A stretch of DNA of 64,000 nucleotides from Pleodorina starrii (Eukaryota; Chlorophyta; Chlorophyceae; Chlamydomonadales; Volvocaceae), in assembly GCA_030267565.1 (NCBI GenBank), contig BRXU01000013.1, positions 3,016,001-3,080,000 of the forward strand, read 5' to 3'. The translations under genes were made by a program, and so were the position numbers. Of this stretch, positions 42,693 to 55,400 are shown one piece after another. The notes beneath the pieces are model-generated. The model ran no database searches. It was not told where the DNA came from and was given only the letters and a program-made list of their open reading frames with translations. The first letter of the stretch is position 1; each line of letters begins with the position of its first letter.

Positions 42693-43417
42693 TGTCAGGG
42701 TAAATCAACGTCGCTGAGAAACTGGCGTCGGGCAATTTCGGTTGAGTCCGTTAACGAGGCGGTTGGCGACGAAGCGCCAACCGTTATTGCTGCGAAAGCC
42801 GTATTTATTGTCTTTGTGAGCATCCTGGATGTGGCTTTACGACGACTACGTCGGAGCTTCGAAAGGACGACGCCGTCTGTACGTGTTGTGTCGGAGGGGC
42901 CTTATGAGCTGGCCCTGTATCAGTCCGAGAGGGCGCTGTTAGCGTGACCTGGAGGCATTGTCTGCTTGCAGCTATGCAGGGGTTACCCTACCCCGTAGAG
43001 CCCTAGGCTCTCGGGCGTTGTTTGTAGTGTGGTAGAATGTAGTTTTGGCGCCATGGACCTCGGCCGCCGGCCGGCTCTGCTGCTCATCCTGTAACTAGTC
43101 CGTCTGAGCTTTGCCAATGTGGACTCTGGACCTAGCCAAACAGCACGGTCGCCTCGCGGCTCATCAACGGCAGCCGTGGCGCTGGGGGACGCCTCAATGC
43201 CGCCTCTGCTGCTCGACACTCGTCGCTTCCGCCGCCGTCTTCTGCCTACTTCCTGAGACCTTCCGACAGTCAGCGTGCCCATCAGATGCTCCTTCCGTTT
43301 AGCCGTATCATGGACGTCACCGCGGCAGTGGGGAGGCGCCCAGCAGCGGACGATCAACGTCATCGTCCGCCCTCCTCGGCCTCCCTCCCCTGTGCGCCAC
43401 TGCCGTTTACCCTGACA
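42693..43417. mobile_element. Internal-deletion derivative of the same transposon (725 bp)
   Basis: The first 711 bp match the long copy (40405-41115) with a constant offset of 2288 and no difference I can see; the last 14 bp are the right terminal repeat CGTTTACCCTGACA. About 1560 bp of the interior are missing, with a GC/C microhomology at the join. The copy is followed by AGCC (43418-43421), which repeats the AGCC before the long copy. The intact sequence ATGAGCCCAATCTCGACCC occurs elsewhere in the array, for example at about 39443, and shows the empty site. So AGCC behaves as a target duplication around the pair. Confidence 0.85.
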
Positions 43418-46400
43418 AGCCCAATCTCGACCCATGTGCCCAGCTTCGACCCATGGGCCCAGTCTCGACCCATGAGCCCAGCTTCGACCCATGAGCCCAG
43501 CTTCGACCCATGGGCCCAGCCTAGGCCTTTGGGCCAGCTTCGACCCATGAGCCCAGCTTCGACCCATGGGCCCAGCCTCGACCCATGAGCCCAGCCTCGA
43601 CCCATGGGCCCATCCTCGACCCATGGGCCCAGCCTCGACCCATGGGCCCAGTCTCGACCCATGGGCCCAGCTTCGACCCATGGGCCTAGCTTCGACCCAT
43701 GTGCCCAGCCTCGACCCATGAGCCCAACCTCGACCCATGGGCCCAGCCTCGACCCATGGGCCCAGCCTCGACCCATGGGCCCAGCTTCGACCCATGAGCC
43801 CAGCTTCAACCCATGGGCCCAGCCTCGACCCATGGGCCCAGCCTCGACCCATGGGCCCAGCTTCGACCCATGGGCCCAGCCTCGACCCATGGGCCCAGTC
43901 TCGACCCATGGGCCCAGCCTCGACCCATGGGCCCAGTCTCGACCCATGGGCCCAGCTTCGACCCATGGGCCCAGCTTCGACCCATGAGCCCGATCTCGCC
44001 CCATGGGCCCAGCCTCGACCCATGGCGCCATGGGCCCAGCCTCGACCCATGAGCCCAATCTCGACCCATGGGCCCAGCTTCGACCCATGGGCCCAGCCTC
44101 GACCCATGGGCCCAGTCTCGACCCATGGGCCCAGCCTCGACCCATGGGCCCAGTCTCGACCCATGAACCCAGCTTCGACCCATTGGCCCAGCCTAGGCCT
44201 TTGGGCCAGCTTCGACCCATGAGCCCAGCTTCGACCCATGGGCCCAGCCTCGACCCATGGGCCCAGTCTCGACCCATGGGCCCAGCTTCGACCCATGAGC
44301 CCAGCTTCGACCCATGGGCCCAGCCTCGACCCATGGGCCCAGCTTCGACCCATGAGTCCAGCTTCGACCCATGGGCCCAGCCTCGACCCATGGGCCCAGC
44401 CTCGACCCATGGGCCCAGCCTCGACCCATGGGCCCAGCCTCGACCCATGGGCCCAGCCTCGACCCATGGTCCTAGTCTCGTCCCATGGGCCCAGCCTCGA
44501 CCCATGGGCCCAGTATCGACCCATGAGCCCAGCTTCGACCCATGAACCCAGCTTCGACCCATGGGCCCAGCCTAGGCCTTTGGGCCAGCTTCGACCCATG
44601 AGCCCAGCTTCGACCCATGGGCCCAGCCTCGACCCATGGGCCCAGTCTCGACCCATGGGCCCAGCTTCGACCCATGAGCCCAGCTTCGACCCATGTGCCC
44701 AGCCTCGACCCATGGGCCCAGCTTCGACCCATGAGTCCAGCTTCGACCCATGGGCCCAGCTTCGACCCATGAGCCCAGCCTTGACCCATGGGCCCAGCTT
44801 CGACCCATGAGCCCAGCCTCGGCCCATGGGCCCAGCCTCGACCCATGAGCCCAGCTTCGACCCATGGGCCCAGCCTCGACCCATGGGCCTAGCTTCAACC
44901 CATAAGCCCAGCTTCGACCCATGGGCCCAGCCTCGACCCATGGGCCCAGTCTCGACCCATGGGCCCAGCCTCGACCCAATGCGCCATGGGCCCAGCCTCG
45001 ACCCATGGGCCCAGCCTCGGCCCATGGGCCCAGCCTCGACCCATGGGCCCAGCCTCGACCCATGAGCCCAGCTTCGACCCATGGGCCCAGCCTAGGCCTT
45101 TGGGCCAGCTTCGACCCATGAGCCCAGCTTCGACCCATGGGCCCAGCCTCGACCCATGGGCCCAGCTTCGACCCATGAGTCCAGCTTCGACCCATGGGCC
45201 CAGCCTCGACCCATGGGCCCAGCCTCGACCCATGGGCCCAGTCTCGACCCATGGGCCCAGCTTCGACCCATGGGCCCAGCTTCGACCCATGTGCCCAGCC
45301 TCGACCCATGAGCCCAACCTCGACCCATGGGCCCAGCCTCGACCCATGGGCCCAGCCTCGACCCATGGGCCCAGCTTCGACCCATGAGCCCAGCTTCAAC
45401 CCATGGGCCCAGCCTCGACCCATGGGCCCAGCCTCGACCCATGGGCCCAGTCTCGACCCATGGGCCCAGCTTCGACCCATGAGCCCAGCTTCGACCCATG
45501 GGCCCAGCCTCGACCCATGGGCCCAGCCCCGACCCATGGGCCCAGCCTCGACCCATGGGCCCAGCCTTGACCCATGGGCCCAGCCTCGACCCATGGGCCC
45601 AGCCTCGACCCATGGGCCCAGCTTCGACCCATGGGCCCAGCTTCGACCCATGGGCCCAGCCTCGACCCATAGCGCCATGGGCCCAGCCTCGACCCATGAG
45701 CCCAATCTCGACCCATGGGCCCAGCTTCGACCCATGGGCCCAGTCTCGACCCATGAGCCCAGCTTCGACCCATGAGCCCAGCTTCGACCCATGGGCCCAG
45801 CCTAGGCCTTTGGGCCAGCTTCGACCCATGAGCCCAGCTTCGACCCATGGGCCCAGCCTCGACCCATGAGCCCAGCCTCGACCCATGGGCCCATCCTCGA
45901 CCCATGGGCCCAGCCTCGACCCATGGGCCCAGTCTCGACCCATGGGCCCAGCTTCGACCCATGGGCCCAGCTTCGACCCATGTGCCCAGCCTCGACCCAT
46001 GAGCCCAACCTCGACCCATGGGCCCAGCCTCGACCCATGGGCCCAGCCTCGACCCATGGGCCCAGCTTCGACCCATGAGCCCAGCTTCAACCCATGGGCC
46101 CAGCCTCGACCCATGGGCCCAGCCTCGACCCATGGGCCCAGCTTCGACCCATGGGCCCAGCCTCGACCCATGGGCCCAGTCTCGACCCATGGGCCCAGCC
46201 TCGACCCATGGGCCCAGCCTCGACCCATGGGCCCAGCTTCGACCCATGGGCCCAGCTTCGACCCATGGCGCCATGGGCCCAGCCTCGACCCATGGCGCCA
46301 TGGGCCCAGCCTCGACCCATGAGCCCAATCTCGACCCATGGGCCCAGCTTCGACCCATGGGCCCAGTCTCGACCCATGAGCCCAGCTTCGACCCATGAAC

Positions 46401-49400
46401 CCAGCTTCGACCCATGGGCCCAGCCTAGGCCTTTGGGCCAGCTTCGACCCATGAGCCCAGCTTCGACCCATGGGCCCAGCCTCGACCCATGGGCCCAGTC
46501 TCGACCCATGGGCCCAGCTTCGACCCATGAGCCCAGCTTCGACCCATGGGCCCAGCCTCGACCCATGGGCCCAGCTTCGACCCATGAGTCCAGCTTCGAC
46601 CCATGGGCCCAGCCTCGACCCATGGGCCCAGCCTCGACCCATGGGCCCAGTCTCGACCCATGGGCCCAGCCTCGACCCATGGGCCCAGCCTCGACCCATG
46701 GTCCTAGTCTCGTCCCATGGGCCCAGCCTCGACCCATGGGCCCAGTCTCGACCCATGAGCCCAGCTTCGACCCATGAACCCAGCTTCGACCCATGGGCCC
46801 AGCCTAGGCCTTTGGGCCAGCTTCGACCCATGAGTCCAGCTTCGACCCATGGGCCCAGCCTCGACCCATGGGCCCAGTCTCGACCCATGGGCCCAGCTTC
46901 GACCCATGAGCCCAGCTTCGACCCATGTGCCCAGCCTCGACCCATGGGCCCAGCTTCGACCCATGAGTCCAGCTTCGACCCATGGGCCCAGCTTCGACCC
47001 ATGAGCCCAGCCTTGACCCATGGGCCCAGCTTCGACCCATGAGCCCAGCCTCGGCCCATGGGCCCAGCCTCGACCCATGAGCCCAGCTTCGACCCATGGG
47101 CCCAGCCTCGACCCATGGGCCTAGCTTCAACCCATAAGCCCAGCTTCGACCCATGGGCCCAGCCTCGACCCATGGGCCCAGTCTCGACCCATGGGCCCAG
47201 CCTCGACCCAATGCGCCATGGGCCCAGCCTCGACCCATGGGCCCAGCCTCGGCCCATGGGCCCAGCCTCGACCCATGGGCCCAGCCTCGACCCATGAGCC
47301 CAGCTTCGACCCATGGGCCCAGCCTAGGCCTTTGGGCCAGCTTCGACCCATGAGCCCAGCTTCGACCCATGGGCCCAGCCTCGACCCATGGGCCCAGCTT
47401 CGACCCATGAGTCCAGCTTCGACCCATGGGCCCAGCCTCGACCCATGGGCCCAGCCTCGACCCATGGGCCCAGTCTCGACCCATGGGCCCAGCCTCGACC
47501 CATGGGCCCAGCCTCGACCCATGGGCCCAGCCTCGACCCATGGTCCTAGTCTCGTCCCATGGGCCCAGCCTCGACCCATGGGCCCAGCCTCGACCCATGG
47601 GCCCAGCCTCGACCCATGGGCCCAGCCTCGACCCATGGGCCCAGCCTCGACCCATGGGCCCAGCTTCGACCCATGAGCCCAGCTTCGACCCATGGGCCCA
47701 GCCTCGACCCATGGCCCTAGCTTCGACCCATGGGCCCAGCCTCGACCCAATGCGCCATGGGCCCAGCCTCGACCCATGGGCCCAGCCTCGACCCATGGGC
47801 CCAGCCTCGACCCATGGGCCCAGCCTCGACCCATGAGCCCAGCTTCGACCCATGGGCCCAGCCTAGGCCTTTGGGCCAGCTTCGACCCATGAGCCCAGCT
47901 TCGACCCATGGGCCCAGCCTCGACCCATGGGCCCAGCTTCGACCCATGAGTCCAGCTTCGACCCATGGGCCCAGTCTCGACCCATGGGCCCAGCCTCGAC
48001 CCATGGGCCCAGCCTCGACCCATGGGCCCAGCCTCGACCCATGGTCCTAGTCTCGTCCCATGGGCCCAGCTTCGACCCATGAGCCCAGCCTCGGCCCATG
48101 GGCCCAGCCTCGACCCATGAGCCCAGCTTCGACCCATGGGCCCAGCCTCGACCCATGGGCCTAGCTTCAACCCATAAGCCCAGCTTCGACCCATGGGCCC
48201 AGCCTCGACCCATGGGCCCAGTCTCGACCCATGGGCCCAGCCTCGACCCAATGCGCCATGGGCCCAGCCTCGACCCATGGGCCCAGCCTCGGCCCATGGG
48301 CCCAGCCTCGACCCATGGGCCCAGCCTCGACCCATGAGCCCAGCTTCGACCCATGGGCCCAGCCTAGGCCTTTGGGCCAGCTTCGACCCATGAGCCCAGC
48401 TTCGACCCATGGGCCCAGCCTCGACCCATGGGCCCAGCTTCGACCCATGAGTCCAGCTTCGACCCATGGGCCCAGCCTCGACCCATGGGCCCAGCCTCGA
48501 CCCATGGGCCCAGTCTCGACCCATGGGCCCAGCCTCGACCCATGGGCCCAGCCTCGACCCATGGGCCCAGCCTCGACCCATGGTCCTAGTCTCGTCCCAT
48601 GGGCCCAGCCTCGACCCATGGGCCCAGCCTCGACCCATGGGCCCAGCCTCGACCCATGGGCCCAGTCTCGACCCATGGGCCCAGCCTCGACCCATGGGCC
48701 CAGCCTCGACCCATGGGCCCAGCCTCGACCCATGGTCCTAGTCTCGTCCCATGGGCCCAGCCTCGACCCATGGGCCCAGCCTCGACCCATGGGCCCAGCC
48801 TCGACCCATGGGCCCAGCCTCGACCCATGGGCCCAGCCTCGACCCATGGGCCCAGCTTCGACCCATGAGCCCAGCTTCGACCCATGGGCCCAGCCTCGAC
48901 CCATGGCCCTAGCTTCGACCCATGAGCCCAGCTTCGACCCATGGGCCCAGCCTCGACCCATGGGCCCAGCCTCGACCCATGAGCCCAGCCTCGACCCATG
49001 AGCCCAGCTTCGACCCATGGGCCCAGCCTAGGCCTTTGGGCCAGCTTCGACCCATGAGCCCAGCTTCGACCCATGGGCCCAGCCTCGACCCATGAGCCCA
49101 GCCTCGACCCAAGGGCCCAGCCTCGACCCATGGGCCCAGTCTCGACCCATGGGCCCAGCTTCGACCCATGAGCCCAGCTTCGACCCATGGGCCCAGCCTC
49201 GACCCATGGGCCCAGCCCCGACCCATGGGCCCAGCCTCGACCCATGGGCCCAGCCTTGACCCATGGGCCCAGCCTCGACCCATGGGCCCAGCCTCGACCC
49301 ATGGGCCCAGCTTCGACCCATGAGTCCAGCTTCGACCCATGGGCCCAGCCTCGACCCATGGGCCCAGCCTCGACCCATGGGCCCAGTCTCGACCCATGGG

Positions 49401-52400
49401 CCCAGCCTTGACCCATGGGCCCAGCCTAGGCCTTTGGGCCAGCTTCGACCCATGAGCCCAGCTTCGACCCATGGGCCCAGCCTCGACCCATGGGCCCAGC
49501 TTCGACCCATGAGTCCAGCTTCGACCCATGGGCCCAGCCTCGACCCATGGGCCCAGTCTCGACCCATGAGCCCAGCTTCGACCCATGGGCCCAGCCTAGG
49601 CCTTTGGGCCAGCTTCGACCCATGAGCCCAGCTTCGACCCATGGGCCCAGCCTCGACCCATGGGCCCAGCTTCGACCCATGAGTCCAGCTTCGACCCATA
49701 AGCCCAGCCTCGACCCATGGGCCCAGCCTTGACCCATGGGCCCAGCCTCGACCCATGGGCCCAGCCTCGACCCATGGGCCCAGCTTCGACCCATGGGCCC
49801 AGCTTCGTCCCATGGGCCCAGCCTCGACCCATAGCGCCATGGGCCCAGCCTCGACCCATGAGCCCAATCTCGACCCATGGGCCCAGCTTCGGCCCATGGG
49901 CCCATCCTCGACCCATGGGCCCAGCTTCGACCCATGGGCCCAGCTTCGACCCATGGCGCCATGGGCCCAGCCTCGACCCATGGCGCCATGGGCCCAGCCT
50001 CGACCCATGAGCCCAATCTCGACCCATGGGCCCAGCTTCGACCCATGGGCCCAGTCTCGACCCATGAGCCCAGCTTCGACCCATGAACCCAGCTTCGACC
50101 CATGGGCCCAGCCTAGGCCTTTGGGCCAGCTTCGACCCATGAGCCCAGCTTCGACCCATGGGCCCAGCCTCGACCCATGGGCCCAGTCTCGACCCATGGG
50201 CCCAGCTTCGACCCATGAGCCCAGCTTCGACCCATGGGCCCAGCCTCGACCCATGGGCCCAGCTTCGACCCATGAGTCCAGCTTCGACCCATGGGCCCAG
50301 CCTCGACCCATGGGCCCAGCCTCGACCCATGGGCCCAGCTTCGACCCATGAGCCCAGCTTCAACCCATGGGCCCAGCCTCGACCCATGGGCCCAGCCTCG
50401 ACCCATGGGCCCAGCTTCGACCCATGGGCCCAGTCTTGACCCATGGGCCCAGCCTCGACCCATGGGCCCATCCTCGACCCATGGGCCCAGCTTCGACCCA
50501 TGGGCCCAGCTTCGACCCATGGCGTCATGGGCCCAGCCTCGACCCATGGCGCCATGGGCCCAGCCTCGACCCATGAGCCCAATCTCGACCCATGGGCCCA
50601 GCTTCGACCCATGAGCCCAGCTTCGACCCATGGGCCCAGCCTCGACCCATGAGCCCAGCCTCGACCCATGGGCCCAGCCTCGACCCATGGGCCCAGTCTC
50701 GACCCATGGGCCCAGCTTCGACCCATGAGCCCAGCTTCGACCCATGGGCCCAGCCTCGACCCATGGGCCCAGCCCCGACCCATGGGCCCAGCCTCGACCC
50801 ATGGGCCCAGCCTTGACCCATGGGCCCAGCCTCGACCCATGGGCCCAGCCTCGACCCATGGGCCCAGCTTCGACCCATGGGCCCAGCTTCGACCCATGGG
50901 CCCAGCCTCGACCCATAGCGCCATGGGCCCAGCCTCGACCCATGAGCCCAATCTCGACCCATGGGCCCAGCTTCGACCCATGGGCCCAGTCTCGACCCAT
51001 GAGCCCAGCTTCGACCCATGAGCCCAGCTTCGACCCATGGGCCCAGCCTAGGCCTTTGGGCCAGCTTCGACCCATGAGCCCAGCTTCGACCCATGGGCCC
51101 AGCCTCGACCCATGAGCCCAGCCTCGACCCATGGGCCCATCCTCGACCCATGGGCCCAGCCTCGACCCATGGGCCCAGTCTCGACCCATGGGCCCAGCTT
51201 CGACCCATGGGCCCAGCTTCGACCCATGTGCCCAGCCTCGACCCATGAGCCCAACCTCGACCCATGGGCCCAGCCTCGACCCATGGGCCCAGCCTCGACC
51301 CATGGGCCCAGCTTCGACCCATGAGCCCAGCTTCAACCCATGGGCCCAGCCTCGACCCATGGGCCCAGCCTCGACCCATGGGCCCAGCTTCGACCCATGG
51401 GCCCAGCCTCGACCCATGGGCCCAGTCTCGACCCATGGGCCCAGCCTCGACCCATGGGCCCAGCCTCGACCCATGGGCCCAGCTTCGACCCATGGGCCCA
51501 GCTTCGACCCATGGCGCCATGGGCCCAGCCTCGACCCATGGCGCCATGGGCCCAGCCTCGACCCATGAGCCCAATCTCGACCCATGGGCCCAGCTTCGAC
51601 CCATGGGCCCAGTCTCGACCCATGAGCCCAGCTTCGACCCATGAACCCAGCTTCGACCCATGGGCCCAGCCTAGGCCTTTGGGCCAGCTTCGACCCATGA
51701 GCCCAGCTTCGACCCATGGGCCCAGCCTCGACCCATGGGCCCAGTCTCGACCCATGGGCCCAGCTTCGACCCATGAGCCCAGCTTCGACCCATGAACCCA
51801 GCTTCGACCCATGGGCCCAGCTTCGACCCATGAGTCCAGCTTCGACCCATGGGCCCAGCCTCGACCCATGGGCCCAGCCTCGACCCATGGGCCCAGTCTC
51901 GACCCATGGGCCCAGCCTCGACCCATGGGCCCAGCCTCGACCCATGGTCCTAGTCTCGTCCCATGGGCCCAGCCTCGACCCATGTGCCCAGCCTCGACCC
52001 ATGAGCCCAACCTCGACCCATGGGCCCAGCCTCGACCCATGGGCCCAGCCTCGACCCATGGGCCCAGCTTCGACCCATGAGCCCAGCTTCAACCCATGGG
52101 CCCAGCCTCGACCCATGGGCCCAGCTTCGACCCATGAGTCCAGCTTCGACCCATGGGCCCAGCCTCGACCCATGGGCCCAGCCTCGACCCATGGGCCCAG
52201 CTTCGACCCATGAGCCCAGCTTCAACCCATGGGCCCAGCCTCGACCCATGGGCCCAGCCTCGACCCATGGGCCCAGCTTCGACCCATGGGCCCAGTCTTG
52301 ACCCATGGGCCCAGCCTCGACCCATGGGCCCATCCTCGACCCATGGGCCCAGCTTCGACCCATGGGCCCAGCTTCGACCCATGGCGTCATGGGCCCAGCC

Positions 52401-55400
52401 TCGACCCATGGCGCCATGGGCCCAGCCTCGACCCATGAGCCCAATCTCGACCCATGGGCCCAGCTTCGACCCATGAGCCCAGCTTCGACCCATGGGCCCA
52501 GCCTCGACCCATGAGCCCAGCCTCGACCCATGGGCCCAGCCTCGACCCATGGGCCCAGTCTCGACCCATGGGCCCAGCTTCGACCCATGAGCCCAGCTTC
52601 GACCCATGGGCCCAGCCTCGACCCATGGGCCCAGCCCCGACCCATGGGCCCAGCCTCGACCCATGGGCCCAGCCTTGACCCATGGGCCCAGCCTCGACCC
52701 ATGGGCCCAGCCTCGACCCATGGGCCCAGCTTCGACCCATGGGCCCAGCTTCGACCCATGGGCCCAGCCTCGACCCATAGCGCCATGGGCCCAGCCTCGA
52801 CCCATGAGCCCAATCTCGACCCATGGGCCCAGCTTCGACCCATGGGCCCAGTCTCGACCCATGAGCCCAGCTTCGACCCATGAGCCCAGCTTCGACCCAT
52901 GGGCCCAGCCTAGGCCTTTGGGCAAGCTTCGACCCATGAGCCCAGCTTCGACCCATGGGCCCAGCCTCGACCCATGAGCCCAGCCTCGACCCATGGGCCC
53001 ATCCTCGACCCATGGGCCCAGCCTCGACCCATGGGCCCAGTCTCGACCCATGGGCCCAGCTTCGACCCATGGGCCCAGCTTCGACCCATGTGCCCAGCCT
53101 CGACCCATGAGCCCAACCTCGACCCATGGGCCCAGCCTCGACCCATGGGCCCAGCCTCGACCCATGGGCCCAGCTTCGACCCATGAGCCCAGCTTCAACC
53201 CATGGGCCCAGCCTCGACCCATGGGCCCAGCCTCGACCCATGGGCCCAGCTTCGACCCATGGGCCCAGCCTCGACCCATGGGCCCAGTCTCGACCCATGG
53301 GCCCAGCCTCGACCCATGGGCCCAGCCTCGACCCATGGGCCCAGCTTCGACCCATGGGCCCAGCTTCGACCCATGGCGCCATGGGCCCAGCCTCGACCCA
53401 TGGCGCCATGGGCCCAGCCTCGACCCATGAGCCCAATCTCGACCCATGGGCCCAGCTTCGACCCATGGGCCCAGTCTCGACCCATGAGCCCAGCTTCGAC
53501 CCATGAACCCAGCTTCGACCCATGGGCCCAGCCTAGGCCTTTGGGCCAGCTTCGACCCATGAGCCCAGCTTCGACCCATGGGCCCAGCCTCGACCCATGG
53601 GCCCAGTCTCGACCCATGGGCCCAGCTTCGACCCATGAGCCCAGCTTCGACCCATGGGCCCAGCCTCGACCCATGGGCCCAGCTTCGACCCATGAGTCCA
53701 GCTTCGACCCATGGGCCCAGCCTCGACCCATGGGCCCAGCCTCGACCCATGGGCCCAGTCTCGACCCATGGGCCCAGCCTCGACCCATGGGCCCAGCCTC
53801 GACCCATGGTCCTAGTCTCGTCCCATGGGCCCAGCCTCGACCCATGGGCCCAGTCTCGACCCATGAGCCCAGCTTCGACCCATGAACCCAGCTTCGACCC
53901 ATGGGCCCAGCCTAGGCCTTTGGGCCAGCTTCGACCCATGAGCCCAGCTTCGACCCATGGGCCCAGCCTCGACCCATGGGCCCAGTCTCGACCCATGGGC
54001 CCAGCTTCGACCCATGAGCCCAGCTTCGACCCATGTGCCCAGCCTCGACCCATGGGCCCAGCTTCGACCCATGAGTCCAGCTTCGACCCATGGGCCCAGC
54101 TTCGACCCATGAGCCCAGCCTTGACCCATGGGCCCAGCTTCGACCCATGAGCCCAGCCTCGGCCCATGGGCCCAGCCTCGACCCATGAGCCCAGCTTCGA
54201 CCCATGGGCCCAGCCTCGACCCATGGGCCTAGCTTCAACCCATAAGCCCAGCTTCGACCCATGGGCCCAGCCTCGACCCATGGGCCCAGTCTCGACCCAT
54301 GGGCCCAGCCTCGACCCAATGCGCCATGGGCCCAGCCTCGACCCATGGGCCCAGCCTCGGCCCATGGGCCCAACCTCGACCCATGGGCCCAGCCTCGACC
54401 CATGAGCCCAGCTTCGACCCATGGGCCCAGCCTAGGCCTTTGGGCCAGCTTCGACCCATGAGCCCAGCTTCGACCCATGGGCCCAGCCTCGACCCATGGG
54501 CCCAGCTTCGACCCATGAGTCCAGCTTCGACCCATGGGCCCAGCCTCGACCCATGGGCCCAGCTTCGACCCATGGGCCCAGCCTCGACCCATGGGCCCAG
54601 CCTCGACCCATGGGCCCATCCTCGACCCATGGGCCCAGCCTCGACCCATGGGCCCAGTCTCGACCCATGGGCCCAGCTTCGACCCATGGGCCCAGCTTCG
54701 ACCCATGTGCCCAGCCTCGACCCATGAGCCCAACCTCGACCCATGGGCCCAGCCTCGACCCATGGGCCCAGCCTCGACCCATGGGCCCAGCTTCGACCCA
54801 TGAGCCCAGCTTCAACCCATGGGCCCAGCCTCGACCCATGGGCCCAGCCTCGACCCATGGGCCCAGCTTCGACCCATGGGCCCAGCCTCGACCCATGGGC
54901 CCAGTCTCGACCCATGGGCCCAGCCTCGACCCATGGGCCCAGCCTCGACCCATGGGCCCAGCTTCGACCCATGGGCCCAGCTTCGACCCATGGCGCCATG
55001 GGCCCAGCCTCGACCCATGGCGCCATGGGCCCAGCCTCGACCCATGAGCCCAATCTCGACCCATGGGCCCAGCTTCGACCCATGGGCCCAGTCTCGACCC
55101 ATGAGCCCAGCTTCGACCCATGAACCCAGCTTCGACCCATGGGCCCAGCCTAGGCCTTTGGGCCAGCTTCGACCCATGAGCTCAGCTTCGACCCATGGGC
55201 CCAGCCTCGACCCATGGGCCCAGTCTCGACCCATGGGCCCAGCTTCGACCCATGAGCCCAGCTTCGACCCATGGGCCCAGCCTCGACCCATGGGCCCAGC
55301 TTCGACCCATGAGTCCAGCTTCGACCCATGGGCCCAGCCTCGACCCATGGGCCCAGCCTCGACCCATGGGCCCAGTCTCGACCCATGGGCCCAGCCTCGA

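Noticed and set aside
40405..43417. LTR retrotransposon with 0.7-kb direct repeats
   Set aside because: The left 711-bp copy lacks the terminal CGTTTACCCTGACA that the right copy has, and both elements have inverted terminal repeats. There is no primer-binding site or polyprotein. Two copies of a DNA transposon fit better.
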